In this document: positions 34,819 through 43,552 of the stretch, one piece after another
Layout of the letters: every line of letters starts with the position of its first letter
Numbering within the stretch: the stretch's first letter is position 1
Source: Lachnospiraceae bacterium
GTDB lineage: Bacteria; Bacillota; Clostridia; Lachnospirales; Lachnospiraceae
NCBI GenBank assembly: GCA_016290615.1
Contig: JAEEUS010000009.1
Location: forward strand, 1 to 63,677
DNA length: 63,677 nucleotides
Direction of reading: 5' to 3'
Notes under the pieces: model-generated
Database searches by the model: none
Told to the model about the DNA's origin: nothing
The model's input: only the letters and a program-made list of their open reading frames with translations
Translations under genes and position numbers: made by a program

Positions 34819-35638
34819 TTACATACCCTCTGTAGCTTCCCTTGACATCATCCGTCAGTCTGTCAAGACTCTCATAATATGAGCCGCCTTCTTCCTTTTG
34901 CTGCTCTATCTCCTTAAGATACTTGTATGCGGGCTGCTCTCCCCATGAAAGCCTTAAGATCTCCATCTTTCTCTCAACCTCCAGGGAATCCTCGTAGCTT
35001 TCCTTGTGGTCTGAAAGATAGTTAAGATATCCGGTAGGTTCCAAAGAAAGCTTCAGTGCAAGCAGCATCTCCTGATAGCTTTCGGTGTTTGCGTAATTCT
35101 CATATGCCTTTTGAAAAAAACCTGCAGCCTTTTCAAAAAGGAACATCTTTGCAGCACATACTCCAAGGTTGTGATATACTCCTGCGATAAGCTGCTCGTC
35201 GGTATCGGTAAGATCGCAGAGGATGTTCTCATACTCCTCCATCGCCTTTCCGAATCTTCCTGACTTCAAAAGTCCGTCGGCTCTCACCTTTTTTCTTACA
35301 TCGAGAGACATCCTGGAGTTGCTCTCTATATCCTCTATGAGAGAGCTCCATTCATTTTCGGTATAATAGCCCACTTCATTGTTGAGTATCCTTGCAAGAT
35401 TACTCAGTGAGCCGCTTTTTCCCGCTATCTCTTCTATATGATCCGCAAGCTTTTCGAGATTTAACTCGGATCTTACAAATGTTACGAGCTTCTCATTTAC
35501 AAAGCCGTCATCTAGCAAAAAAGCATTGTTATAGACATAATAACAGAGCTCCTCTATTGAATAGAGGTGCATGCATGCTTCTTTGACAAAATACGGATTG
35601 ACGGCGAGATCGCCCATACATAACATCACATTGCTCAT
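34805..35638 (-). CDS. Uncharacterised TPR-like helical protein (block gene 3)
   Basis: A 277-aa soluble, all-helical protein. The middle (about residues 115-200) reads like tetratricopeptide repeats: KSGRFGKAMEEYENIL, then AGVYHNLGVCAAKM and FEKAAGFFQKAYE. It starts 1 nt after the stop of the Hsp70-like gene and overlaps the coiled-coil gene by 14 nt. TPR proteins act as scaffolds or co-chaperones, which suits a partner of an Hsp70-fold protein, but no function is known. Confidence 0.6.
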   Translation of the reverse strand: MSNVMLCMGDLAVNPYFVKEACMHLYSIEELCYYVYNNAFLLDDGFVNEKLVTFVRSELNLEKLADHIEEIAGKSGSLSNLARILNNEVGYYTENEWSSLIEDIESNSRMSLDVRKKVRADGLLKSGRFGKAMEEYENILCDLTDTDEQLIAGVYHNLGVCAAKMFLFEKAAGFFQKAYENYANTESYQEMLLALKLSLEPTGYLNYLSDHKESYEDSLEVERKMEILRLSWGEQPAYKYLKEIEQQKEEGGSYYESLDRLTDDVKGSYRGYVNGTW

Positions 35639-35639
35639 A

Positions 35640-36887
35640 TCATAACTCTATCTGTCTGGTAAACAGCTGATATGTGGTCGGATAGAATTCACCGAATCCC
35701 ATATCAGTCGCGCAGACTCTCAGTCTGTCATCAGACTCCATGAATACCTTTAAATGGAGTCTTGTTGTCTTTGCTTCTCTTGCGCTAAGTCCGTCAAGGA
35801 CTATCTCTATGCTCCTGACATTCTTTCCGTCAAGAGGCGTTATCAGTATCTCAAATGTATTGTCCTTATCAAGGATGATATCAAATTCCTTCTTTGCATC
35901 ATACCAGCTCTCGCCACCGTCAAGGATCGCATAGTACGATTCCTCTCCGCCGCGAAGAAGGTTCATTCCTATATTGGCTTTTAGCTTGTCCTTTCCAAGA
36001 AAGATAAGGCTCTGATTCATATCCGAATCTATCAGTCTTTCTCTTACGGCATAGCAGGCTCCCTTGCTGTATAGGTTGTTTCCCTTAAATACCCTTCTTC
36101 CTCTGCAGAGCTCTTTTAAGGAATCATGACACCACTCATCCTCAAATCCGTTTCCGATCAGGAAGGCTCCTGAAACGACACTGTCCTTAGTATCTATCCT
36201 TATGACGTCACAGAATTCACTGTCCTTGTTGCTATCGCTTGCAACGATGGGATGAACAGTCTCGTCTACAACGGCTACCTGAGGCCTTGAATTTCTGTTC
36301 ACGCTAAAATGATATCCTTTGAGATTTCTCTGTGAAAAATCATATACGAGTACATCCTGCTTCCACAGTTCCTTCTGCTGGTGGATGACATAGTAAAATA
36401 TGCTCTCCTGTCTTCCTACAAAGAAGATCTTTGTATCGTCAAGACCGAGCACCTCGGATACAGACTCGAGAACTTCTATAGCTCTCTTTGTAAGATCCGG
36501 AACAGTGAACATGATGGCAGCTATCTTATCCTTGGGAACATTTTTAAGAAGTGTCATGCTCCTTTTAATGAAAAGGGCAAGTAAAGCCACATGATCGAAT
36601 TCATCATCACCGATCTTTAGCTTGTCTCCAACAAGAGCATGCTCCCAGAGACTGTCCACCATGGTGCCTTCCTCAACGCTGCTGTAGTTTACTGCCTCGC
36701 GTCCGAAGAACCACTGGTTTACTTCCATGCGCTTAAACAGGCAGGCAGGTATGTTGTAATCCTCTCTGCCTTCCGCAAGCGTCACTGTCTCAGGCATGCT
36801 ATCCTGCATGCCCATGTAGCTTATCTGTGCATATTCAGTTGAAAGATCGTAGCCTACTACGAATCGTTCACCAAATCCAAACATCAT
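35640..36887 (-). CDS. Hsp70/actin-fold-like protein, DUF5716 type (block gene 2)
   Basis: A 415-aa cytoplasmic protein. The start FVVGYDLSTEYAQISYM resembles the phosphate-1 loop of Hsp70/actin ATPases (DLGT...), VLVYDFSQRNLKGYHF near 190 resembles phosphate-2, and a FLIGNGFEDEW stretch near 238 could be the adenosine region. The canonical second Gly residues are changed, so ATP binding is uncertain. The last 100 residues form a beta-rich domain. I recall this family as DUF5716 in Lachnospiraceae (number from memory). It begins directly after the 1181-aa gene stop. Confidence 0.6.
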   Translation of the reverse strand: MMFGFGERFVVGYDLSTEYAQISYMGMQDSMPETVTLAEGREDYNIPACLFKRMEVNQWFFGREAVNYSSVEEGTMVDSLWEHALVGDKLKIGDDEFDHVALLALFIKRSMTLLKNVPKDKIAAIMFTVPDLTKRAIEVLESVSEVLGLDDTKIFFVGRQESIFYYVIHQQKELWKQDVLVYDFSQRNLKGYHFSVNRNSRPQVAVVDETVHPIVASDSNKDSEFCDVIRIDTKDSVVSGAFLIGNGFEDEWCHDSLKELCRGRRVFKGNNLYSKGACYAVRERLIDSDMNQSLIFLGKDKLKANIGMNLLRGGEESYYAILDGGESWYDAKKEFDIILDKDNTFEILITPLDGKNVRSIEIVLDGLSAREAKTTRLHLKVFMESDDRLRVCATDMGFGEFYPTTYQLFTRQIEL

Positions 36888-39800
36888 CTATTGCGGTGAA
36901 AAGATACTGTTCACCAGATACTCCTTGTATTTGTATTCTTCTAGCAGTCTTAAAGTCGTATCGTAATCCTTAAGCGTATCCGCTATGGCGATATCGTTAA
37001 CCATTGAATATCTGTCGCCTTCGCTGTGAGCCGTGACATCATTCTTTCCGACGGTACCGCTCTCTGTAAGCTGAGGTCCGCTGCTTCTTTCCTCAGTGAT
37101 ATAGTACTGGAGCGACTCTCCGAAAAACAGGATGAATCTCTTTACATAGATGCCGCCGTACATATCGGTCATATCCTCCCTCGAATAGCCGCCGATCTCA
37201 TCCTCCTGCTTGTTTATCACATAGTTTATGACCGTCTTTACTCCGGGAGTTCCCCTGTACTCGACAAGCACCTGGTTATATACCTGAGCAGCACCCGTTG
37301 AGATGTTCTTGAACTTCCCAAAGAACGGGAACACTATTCCCTTCTTTACCATGAGCACCCTGATGAATTCGGATATGGTATCCGCCTTGTCATCACCCGT
37401 ATATTCGCTCACGTCCTTTGATATATGCTGAAGCCATGCGAGCATGCATATATCGGTAATGGCACCCTCGACCTTATAAAGCCTTTCCATCTCGTCAAAC
37501 ATGTAGTCGTCTACGAGACGTCCGCGAACGAAGTTTTCGTGTGCAAAGTATGACAGATATCTGAGTTCGACATCATTCTTTGCACCGCCTTCGACATATT
37601 CCTTCAAAACGGCAGCCTCTTCGCCTATGTAGGCTCCCGTTTCGAGAGTCTGCTTTATCATCCTCTCACATACTTCATAGGTATCTATGTCAAAACCGCT
37701 TGCAGCTTTCCAGATGTTTCTAAGCTTCTTGATAGGACCCCTTGAAAATCTTACAAGATAGCGCAAACCCTGCTCATCGTATTTTCCTCTTTCAAATGCG
37801 CTAAGAAGGATGGCACTTAGCTTTTCCTGCTCAAACATGCCGTCACGCTCAAGGATCCGTGATGCAAGACGCATAAGAAGTCTGGGTTCAAAGTTTTCAG
37901 CGCCGAAATGTATGGTAAAGTCTACTGCATCATCAAGTCTTCCTCTTATGAGCATGAATCTCATAAGCTCGTTGTAATCCTTGTATGATATATCCTCATA
38001 CTTAAGATCATTAAGGATCTCATCGGCCGATACCACATCGTCCTTTTCCATGTAGTATCTTAAAAGAGGAAGTCTGATCATTCCCCTGTATGTATCTGTT
38101 ATATCATCGCTTGATTCAAGATATCTGTATCTTTCAACGCTCTGATCGGTAACAAGCAAAAACTCGGGAGAATCATCGCACAGGAAGAGATTGAAAAGCA
38201 GGCTGTCGGTAGCCTTGTTCTCCATCTTGTATATGATCTTTCCCGGAACGAAGAACTTCTCTGTGCTGTACTCCCTTGTCTGGAAATATCTGTTTCCGGC
38301 CGCATCCTCCAAAAGAACTGCATAGTCGTTTCCAAGAAGCGCCACATAAGCGCATCCGTTGCTGATCGGATAGCTCATCTGCTTCTTTAGTCTTTCATCA
38401 ACGACTACGACACTGACGATATCCTTATCCTCTACGGTAACGCAGTGCTTAAATAGTATCTTTGAAAACTGTCTTAGGTTATCCTCTGTCAGCATATCCT
38501 CCAAAACTATGTTGCTGTAAAGATATGCCAGATTATGATCTATCCTGCCCTCATAGAGCTGCTTTATGATAAATCTGTCTATGCTCTCTCTGTATGTCAG
38601 ATACATCTCCTGCATGTTTTCCCTGTTCTTTACGACATAGGAATACAGATATGCATTCTGGGCCGGAGGCAGAGATGACTGATATGAAAAATACATGAGC
38701 ACCCGCTTGGGTATGGGCTCGTCTCTTCTAAGATCCATCGAGAGCATGTATGACTCATATAGCTTTGTTAAGGGGAAGTTTCTCTCAACTGCCTCTTCAT
38801 ACCATACAAAGTACTCAGGTCCCGTCTTTGAACCCTTCATAAGCTGGACGCATACAGACTGAAGAGCCTCATCGCTCTTTGTCTTGTCATATATGTGACG
38901 CATTATCTTAAGAAGTGTAGGATCATAGTTCTTGGATTTCATGACAAGGTAGGATACCTGTGACATGATGTCCTCGTTTAACACTCCTTCCTTTGCTCCG
39001 TACAGGATTATCCTCTTTTCCTCTTTTTCAAGGTGATGCAAAAGGGAAGGGCTTTCGCTGAGTGCCTTTATCGCCTCAAGGTAGATGACAGGGCTTATGC
39101 ATCCCATCCTTACCTGTTCTATTATCCATGTGAACCTTCTGCTGGCCGATCTTCTGAGTTCCTCGCTAAGATGGATCAGTATCCATGCGATCCTCCAGTT
39201 TGTCCTGTCATTATCATAGATGCTCTTTATCTGATCAGAGACCTCTCTTGAGTAATATTCGTCGGAATTATAAAGTGCATTAAGATACAGATAGTAGCAG
39301 TACTCCTCGTTATTTGCATCCTCTATGCGGCCTGCGACCTTCTTGTCCATTATCCACTTGGCTTCATTGAATCTTTCCTGGATAATCAGAGAATGCGCCT
39401 GCATCAGCGAGATCGAGATGTTCTCCCCGTCACTCTTGACCTTGTCGGTCAAAAGCTCATCGGTTAACATGAGCCACTTGGACATGTTGATTCGCTTCAT
39501 CGTATAGTCGAGATAATGTCTGGTCAGAAGGTATGATATCCTCTTTTTTCTCTGACCTATGAGGCTCTTTTTAAACAGGTTGCTCTTTGTGATATTTATA
39601 TCTATCTCAATCCTGTCATAGATGGATCTGATTATGATCCTTGCAGGATTCTTGCCAGCATGGAGTCTGTCATAGCGAACACAGTAATCAAGAAGGCAGA
39701 TATTGCCCTCGAAATCCTCCTGCCTGATACGGTTCTTTGACAGTTCGATGCAGTCTCCCAGTGCCTTTACTTCAAGGTATGTATATCCCCATCCGTTCTT

Positions 39801-40433
39801 TTCGATCTTTAGAGTCGAAAACACATCCTGGGTGGGATTATCGATATTTACTGTATCCGTATCGACTATGTATTCTATCTTCTGTTTTTTATTTATCCCT
39901 ATGAGAAATTCCTCGAGGTTAAAGTTCTTGTTACCTTTGACGGTAAGACCCCGATAAAGATTTGCATATCTTGAATCGTTGCCGCTTATTATCTGGGCAA
40001 AGCCGGGATTATAGAAAAGCTCAACGGCTTCCTCCCATTTGCTCTTGGCAAGATTTGTAAAATGAAACAGGTTCTTTATATCACCCAGGGAAGACTCAAG
40101 CACCACGCGCTGCTTTACAGCCACAAAAGGAAGCACATACTCTCCCCTGTTTGTCACAATGAAAAAGCTGCCTTTAAGTGCATCGCCCGCTCCCATCCCT
40201 GAAGGATCGAAGCTGTAGTTTATCCTGTACTCGCTGCCTTTGATCTGAGGATTGATTATATGCATACGAAAGCTGGAAGAATATACATATCCTTCCACCT
40301 CAAGTCCGTTCTGTTCCTCTAAGTCAAATAACCCCTCAATCGGCTCTTCGCCGCTCGTCTCCAGTTCCACCTTGGATACGGTAAAGATCAGGGATCCTCT
40401 GACCTCATCAAATTGATAGGTATCCTGTTCCAT
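36888..40433 (-). CDS. Giant uncharacterised protein, DUF5717 type (block gene 1)
   Basis: An 1181-aa cytoplasmic protein with no signal or membrane helix. Residues 1-120 are beta-rich; from about 155 to 1110 it is nearly all helical with repeat-like arrays, as in helical-solenoid scaffolds. I recall this size and context as DUF5717 (number from memory). There is no Shine-Dalgarno before the ATG; TATACT ends 8 nt upstream, compatible with a leaderless mRNA, and the histidine kinase gene ends only 41 nt before. Function unknown. Confidence 0.65.
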   Translation of the reverse strand: MEQDTYQFDEVRGSLIFTVSKVELETSGEEPIEGLFDLEEQNGLEVEGYVYSSSFRMHIINPQIKGSEYRINYSFDPSGMGAGDALKGSFFIVTNRGEYVLPFVAVKQRVVLESSLGDIKNLFHFTNLAKSKWEEAVELFYNPGFAQIISGNDSRYANLYRGLTVKGNKNFNLEEFLIGINKKQKIEYIVDTDTVNIDNPTQDVFSTLKIEKNGWGYTYLEVKALGDCIELSKNRIRQEDFEGNICLLDYCVRYDRLHAGKNPARIIIRSIYDRIEIDINITKSNLFKKSLIGQRKKRISYLLTRHYLDYTMKRINMSKWLMLTDELLTDKVKSDGENISISLMQAHSLIIQERFNEAKWIMDKKVAGRIEDANNEEYCYYLYLNALYNSDEYYSREVSDQIKSIYDNDRTNWRIAWILIHLSEELRRSASRRFTWIIEQVRMGCISPVIYLEAIKALSESPSLLHHLEKEEKRIILYGAKEGVLNEDIMSQVSYLVMKSKNYDPTLLKIMRHIYDKTKSDEALQSVCVQLMKGSKTGPEYFVWYEEAVERNFPLTKLYESYMLSMDLRRDEPIPKRVLMYFSYQSSLPPAQNAYLYSYVVKNRENMQEMYLTYRESIDRFIIKQLYEGRIDHNLAYLYSNIVLEDMLTEDNLRQFSKILFKHCVTVEDKDIVSVVVVDERLKKQMSYPISNGCAYVALLGNDYAVLLEDAAGNRYFQTREYSTEKFFVPGKIIYKMENKATDSLLFNLFLCDDSPEFLLVTDQSVERYRYLESSDDITDTYRGMIRLPLLRYYMEKDDVVSADEILNDLKYEDISYKDYNELMRFMLIRGRLDDAVDFTIHFGAENFEPRLLMRLASRILERDGMFEQEKLSAILLSAFERGKYDEQGLRYLVRFSRGPIKKLRNIWKAASGFDIDTYEVCERMIKQTLETGAYIGEEAAVLKEYVEGGAKNDVELRYLSYFAHENFVRGRLVDDYMFDEMERLYKVEGAITDICMLAWLQHISKDVSEYTGDDKADTISEFIRVLMVKKGIVFPFFGKFKNISTGAAQVYNQVLVEYRGTPGVKTVINYVINKQEDEIGGYSREDMTDMYGGIYVKRFILFFGESLQYYITEERSSGPQLTESGTVGKNDVTAHSEGDRYSMVNDIAIADTLKDYDTTLRLLEEYKYKEYLVNSIFSPQ

Positions 40434-40474
40434 AATTAACAGTATATCTCAAAAGCCAAGATAATTAAAGCGCA

Positions 40475-42727
40475 TTAAGCGATAATATCCGAAATATCTC
40501 GAACCAGTGAAGAGTAGCTTCTCATGAAGTCTTTATGATGCTCTTCAACATAGGAAACATCGCCGTTATTTGCAGCTTCCTCCAAGCTTTTTGCAGTCTC
40601 GAACATGTCGGTAGCGCCCAGTGTTTTCATTGAGGATTTGAGTGCATGCACTATCACCCCGTACTCTCTTAGATCACCATCGGCCTTATGCTGTTCAAGG
40701 TTTGAGCTTCTTGTCTCATACTCCTCTGTGAGTATGCCAAGAAGTTCCATATAGAAATCAAAATTCTTGTAGCAGTACTTTATTCCAGTCTCTGTGTCTA
40801 TTCCAAGGCTCTCAAGACGTGCGAGCACTGCTCTCATCTTCGTTGACTTATCCGGTCTATATTCAGGTTTGTCTTCCTTTTCGGGTTCGAACTCCAAGAC
40901 ATCACTGTCATTTTTCTTTGAAGGATCCAAAACGCTCTCGGGAAGATATCTGTTAAACATGTCATCGAGCTCATCTATCTCGATAGGCTTTGAAAGATAG
41001 TCATCAAATCCTGCGGCAAGGTATTTCTCCCTTGCGCCGACAATGGCATTTGCTGTTAATGCTATCATGGTAGTGCCTTCGGGAATGAGATCATCCTCCT
41101 TAAGCTTGAGAAGAGTCTCTACTCCGTCCATCTTTGGCATCATTATATCCATGAATACGATATGATATTTCTTATTCTTCATGAACTCTATTGCTTCAGA
41201 ACCTGAGAATGCCATATCAGGTACTATACCGTTCTCCTTCATGAGGTTCTTTGCCACTTTAAGGTTCATGTCATTATCGTCAACAACAAGAACGGATGCA
41301 CCGACTGCCTTCGGATGAACGCTGTCCTGTTCCTGTTTTCTGATATCCTTGTAGAATCTCTTGTAATCGCCTATGGGGCCAAAATCCACTACCGGCTGCT
41401 TTATGACAAACGAAAATTCACTGCCGACACCGTAAAGGCTGTTCACCTCAAGCTTGCTGCCCATGAGTTTTAGCATCATCGTGACTATGGCTATGCCAAG
41501 ACCGGTACCCTCGATATGGCGGTTCTTCTCCTCGTCGAGACGCTCAAAAGTCTCAAAGAGCTTGTCCATATCTTCCTTCTTGATGCCTATGCCCGTATCA
41601 CTGACCTTTATCAGCATGTCAACACTGTCACCGTCTCTTGAAACCTCGCTGAAAGAGAGCATGACTCTGCCCTTTTCGGTATATTTAACCGCATTTGACA
41701 GAAGATTCATGATTATCTGCGAGATACGCGCATCATCTCCAAAGAGGGTTGAGGGCAGATTGCTGTCAACATTTACCTCAAATGTAAGGCCCTTTTTCTG
41801 AGCCTTTGGATTTGTGAAATTGATAAGGACATTTACAAGTGATCCAAGCTCGTAATTAACAGGCAGAAGATCCATCCTGCCTTCCTCAAGCTTGGTAAAG
41901 TCAAGGATGCTGTTAATTATGGAGAGCAGATTCTTTCCCGCAAGCTTTATGTCCGTAGCATATCCCAAAATGTTGTCATCCTCGGATTCTCTTAAGATCA
42001 TCTCGTTCATTCCCAAAACTACGTTTACGGGAGTTCTGATCTCATGGCTCATCTCAGCCAAGAACTTGCTCTTTGCCTGTTTTGAAGCCACGGCCTCCTG
42101 CGCTATGTTCTTAAGATTTGCATTGCTGACATCACCGTTTATCTCTCGTACGCTGACAATAGAATTTACAGTATATACGATAAGACCCAGAAATACGCAT
42201 GTAACGGTGTTTGCAAGGTCGTTTAAGAATATATCATGGGGTTTGAATATGTTAGATGAGATAAGAAATCCTATTTCCGAAAGTATCACAAAAAGATACA
42301 TTCTCCATGCAACGTCTATGACAGCGATCGGCAACAGTACAAGGAATACGACTATACTCGTCGCAGAATCAGTCCTGTTAGACGGCATACATGAAAGCGC
42401 CGATCCGTAAATAAATACACACGCCATCAAAGAATAGCAGAGAAACAGCACAGATGACGATTCCTTGTTTTTCCAGAAACGCTGCAAGATCCAGATGACA
42501 CTGCTGGCAATACCTATGCAGCAAAATAAAAATCCGCTTCCCAGCGGCAGAAAAGCATTCAAAAGTGCATACGAAAGTCCAAGTACACCTATGATAAGTG
42601 AAGCTATATTCAACAGCTCAATGTTTCTGCCCATGATAAGCGGACGCAGTTTCAGATATTGCTCTCTTTCGAGACCGCAATAACATAACATATTTTTGAC
42701 TCCGCCCTTTTGTTCCCTTTTATTCAC
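40475..42727 (-). CDS. Hybrid histidine kinase with receiver and HPt domains
   Basis: A 750-aa membrane kinase. Six or so helices (about 38-190), a HisKA domain with the phospho-acceptor His228 (MSHEIRTPVN), an ATPase domain (N-box about 341-350, DTGIGI at 377-382, GTGLG near 407), a receiver domain with Asp527 and Lys580, and a C-terminal HPt domain with His694 (HALKSS). It can thus pass phosphate His-Asp-His to a separate regulator. GTG start overlaps the LytTR stop by 4 nt, with GGAGAG upstream; an ATG at 42691 is an alternative. The sensor part has no recognised ligand domain. Confidence 0.9.
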   Translation of the reverse strand: MNKREQKGGVKNMLCYCGLEREQYLKLRPLIMGRNIELLNIASLIIGVLGLSYALLNAFLPLGSGFLFCCIGIASSVIWILQRFWKNKESSSVLFLCYSLMACVFIYGSALSCMPSNRTDSATSIVVFLVLLPIAVIDVAWRMYLFVILSEIGFLISSNIFKPHDIFLNDLANTVTCVFLGLIVYTVNSIVSVREINGDVSNANLKNIAQEAVASKQAKSKFLAEMSHEIRTPVNVVLGMNEMILRESEDDNILGYATDIKLAGKNLLSIINSILDFTKLEEGRMDLLPVNYELGSLVNVLINFTNPKAQKKGLTFEVNVDSNLPSTLFGDDARISQIIMNLLSNAVKYTEKGRVMLSFSEVSRDGDSVDMLIKVSDTGIGIKKEDMDKLFETFERLDEEKNRHIEGTGLGIAIVTMMLKLMGSKLEVNSLYGVGSEFSFVIKQPVVDFGPIGDYKRFYKDIRKQEQDSVHPKAVGASVLVVDDNDMNLKVAKNLMKENGIVPDMAFSGSEAIEFMKNKKYHIVFMDIMMPKMDGVETLLKLKEDDLIPEGTTMIALTANAIVGAREKYLAAGFDDYLSKPIEIDELDDMFNRYLPESVLDPSKKNDSDVLEFEPEKEDKPEYRPDKSTKMRAVLARLESLGIDTETGIKYCYKNFDFYMELLGILTEEYETRSSNLEQHKADGDLREYGVIVHALKSSMKTLGATDMFETAKSLEEAANNGDVSYVEEHHKDFMRSYSSLVRDISDIIA

Positions 42728-43080
42728 TCTTTACTCTCCATATAATCCGTATATCTACGGATGATCTCTTCCTTATTTGAACGGCTCATGGTATAGACCA
42801 TGCCGTCATACATATGGATCTCATCACCTACAATGGTCTCGATTCGATCCATTCTTATCATAAGGCCTCGCTTTACGGTAACAAAGCCTTTGCTGAATCT
42901 CTCGGCTACTTCCGAAAAGCCTTTTCTTACCTGCTCCTCGGTTCCGTCATCAGATGTCAGAATGGTGTAGTGTCCGTCACTCTCTATCTTAACAACATCA
43001 TCCGGTCTGAACAGTCTCAGCTCGCCTCCCGTATTCAGCAAGACAGGTGTTTTGGCTGCATCGTTTCTGGAAACGCACAC
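42724..43080 (-). CDS. LytTR DNA-binding domain, 3' part of an amber-split response regulator
   Basis: A 118-residue open frame that is a LytTR domain: LLNTGGELRLFRPDDVVKIE, SDGHYTILTSDD, then FVTVKRGLMIRMDRIETI. Upstream in the same frame the reading continues through four sense codons into the receiver ORF, separated only by a TAG. The nominal start is a GTG without a convincing ribosome site. LytTR regulators normally end with this domain and bind direct repeats. Alone it would lack phosphorylation control. Confidence 0.75.
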   Translation of the reverse strand: MCVSRNDAAKTPVLLNTGGELRLFRPDDVVKIESDGHYTILTSDDGTEEQVRKGFSEVAERFSKGFVTVKRGLMIRMDRIETIVGDEIHMYDGMVYTMSRSNKEEIIRRYTDYMESKE

Positions 43081-43092
43081 TCTGGCAAACGC

Positions 43093-43095
43093 CTA
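43093..43095 (-). other. In-frame amber codon splitting the regulator
   Basis: TAG on the minus strand between the receiver (residue 113) and the LytTR part. The frame is the same on both sides: 12 nt (four sense codons) separate the stop from the GTG of the LytTR ORF. A single-base change from CAG or AAG would restore one 236-aa protein. Confidence 0.85.
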
Positions 43096-43434
43096 AACTA
43101 TATCGATCTCCTCATAAGGCTTAACCAGATAATCTATTGCCTGAACCCTGAATGCCTCGATCGCATGATCCTTGCTGGATGTTGAAAATATGATGTCGGT
43201 CGAAGGCGATATCTCCTTGATCCTGTCAGCAACATCTATTCCGTTCTCTCCCGGCATATATATATCAAGGAAGATAACATCAAACTGTTCTCTTTCCTCT
43301 CTCTTTGCCATCTCATCCAAGAGATCATGTCCGGACGGATAGTAGGTTATATCCATATCCTTTCCCAGGTCTAAAAGCGCCCATTCTATGCGCTTCGCAT
43401 CAAGCTTATTGTCGTCACATATGGCTATTCGCAT
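43093..43434 (-). CDS. Receiver domain, 5' part of an amber-split LytTR response regulator
   Basis: A 113-residue receiver domain, complete up to the alpha-5 helix: acidic pair at 7-8, phospho-acceptor Asp57 (FLDIYMPGENG), Lys105 (YLVKPYEE). The frame stops at TAG (43093-43095) where the linker to LytTR would begin. Receiver, amber codon and LytTR part together would give 236 residues, the normal size of an AlgR/AgrA-type regulator. AAGGAGAG precedes the ATG. Co-directional with the hybrid kinase. Confidence 0.85.
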   Translation of the reverse strand: MRIAICDDNKLDAKRIEWALLDLGKDMDITYYPSGHDLLDEMAKREEREQFDVIFLDIYMPGENGIDVADRIKEISPSTDIIFSTSSKDHAIEAFRVQAIDYLVKPYEEIDIV

Positions 43435-43475
43435 ATTCTCTCCTTATACTATACAAATCAACCCCTGATATGCGA

Positions 43476-43484
43476 ATTGTACCA
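43476..43484 (-). promoter_or_regulatory. Extended -10 promoter of the regulator-kinase operon
   Basis: Minus-strand TGGTACAAT, about 42 nt before the receiver ATG and immediately after the terminator of the 738-aa surface gene. A second candidate (TTCGCA-17-TATAGT) lies closer to the ATG. Confidence 0.45.
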
Positions 43485-43485
43485 C

Positions 43486-43516
43486 AAAAAAGAAGATCCC
43501 TGCAATCCTGCAGGGA
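43486..43516 (-). terminator. Terminator of the 738-aa surface protein gene
   Basis: Stem TCCCTGCA / TGCAGGGA (43497-43504 with 43509-43516) followed on the minus strand by TCTTCTTTTTT. Confidence 0.8.
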
Positions 43517-43552
43517 CCTTTAGATAAAACTCATTCTTTAATTCTCATCGAA

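Noticed and set aside
42724-43080. Recoded stop (selenocysteine, pyrrolysine) at the amber codon
   Set aside because: The stop is TAG, used as a normal stop elsewhere in the window, and the place is a linker helix with no catalytic need.
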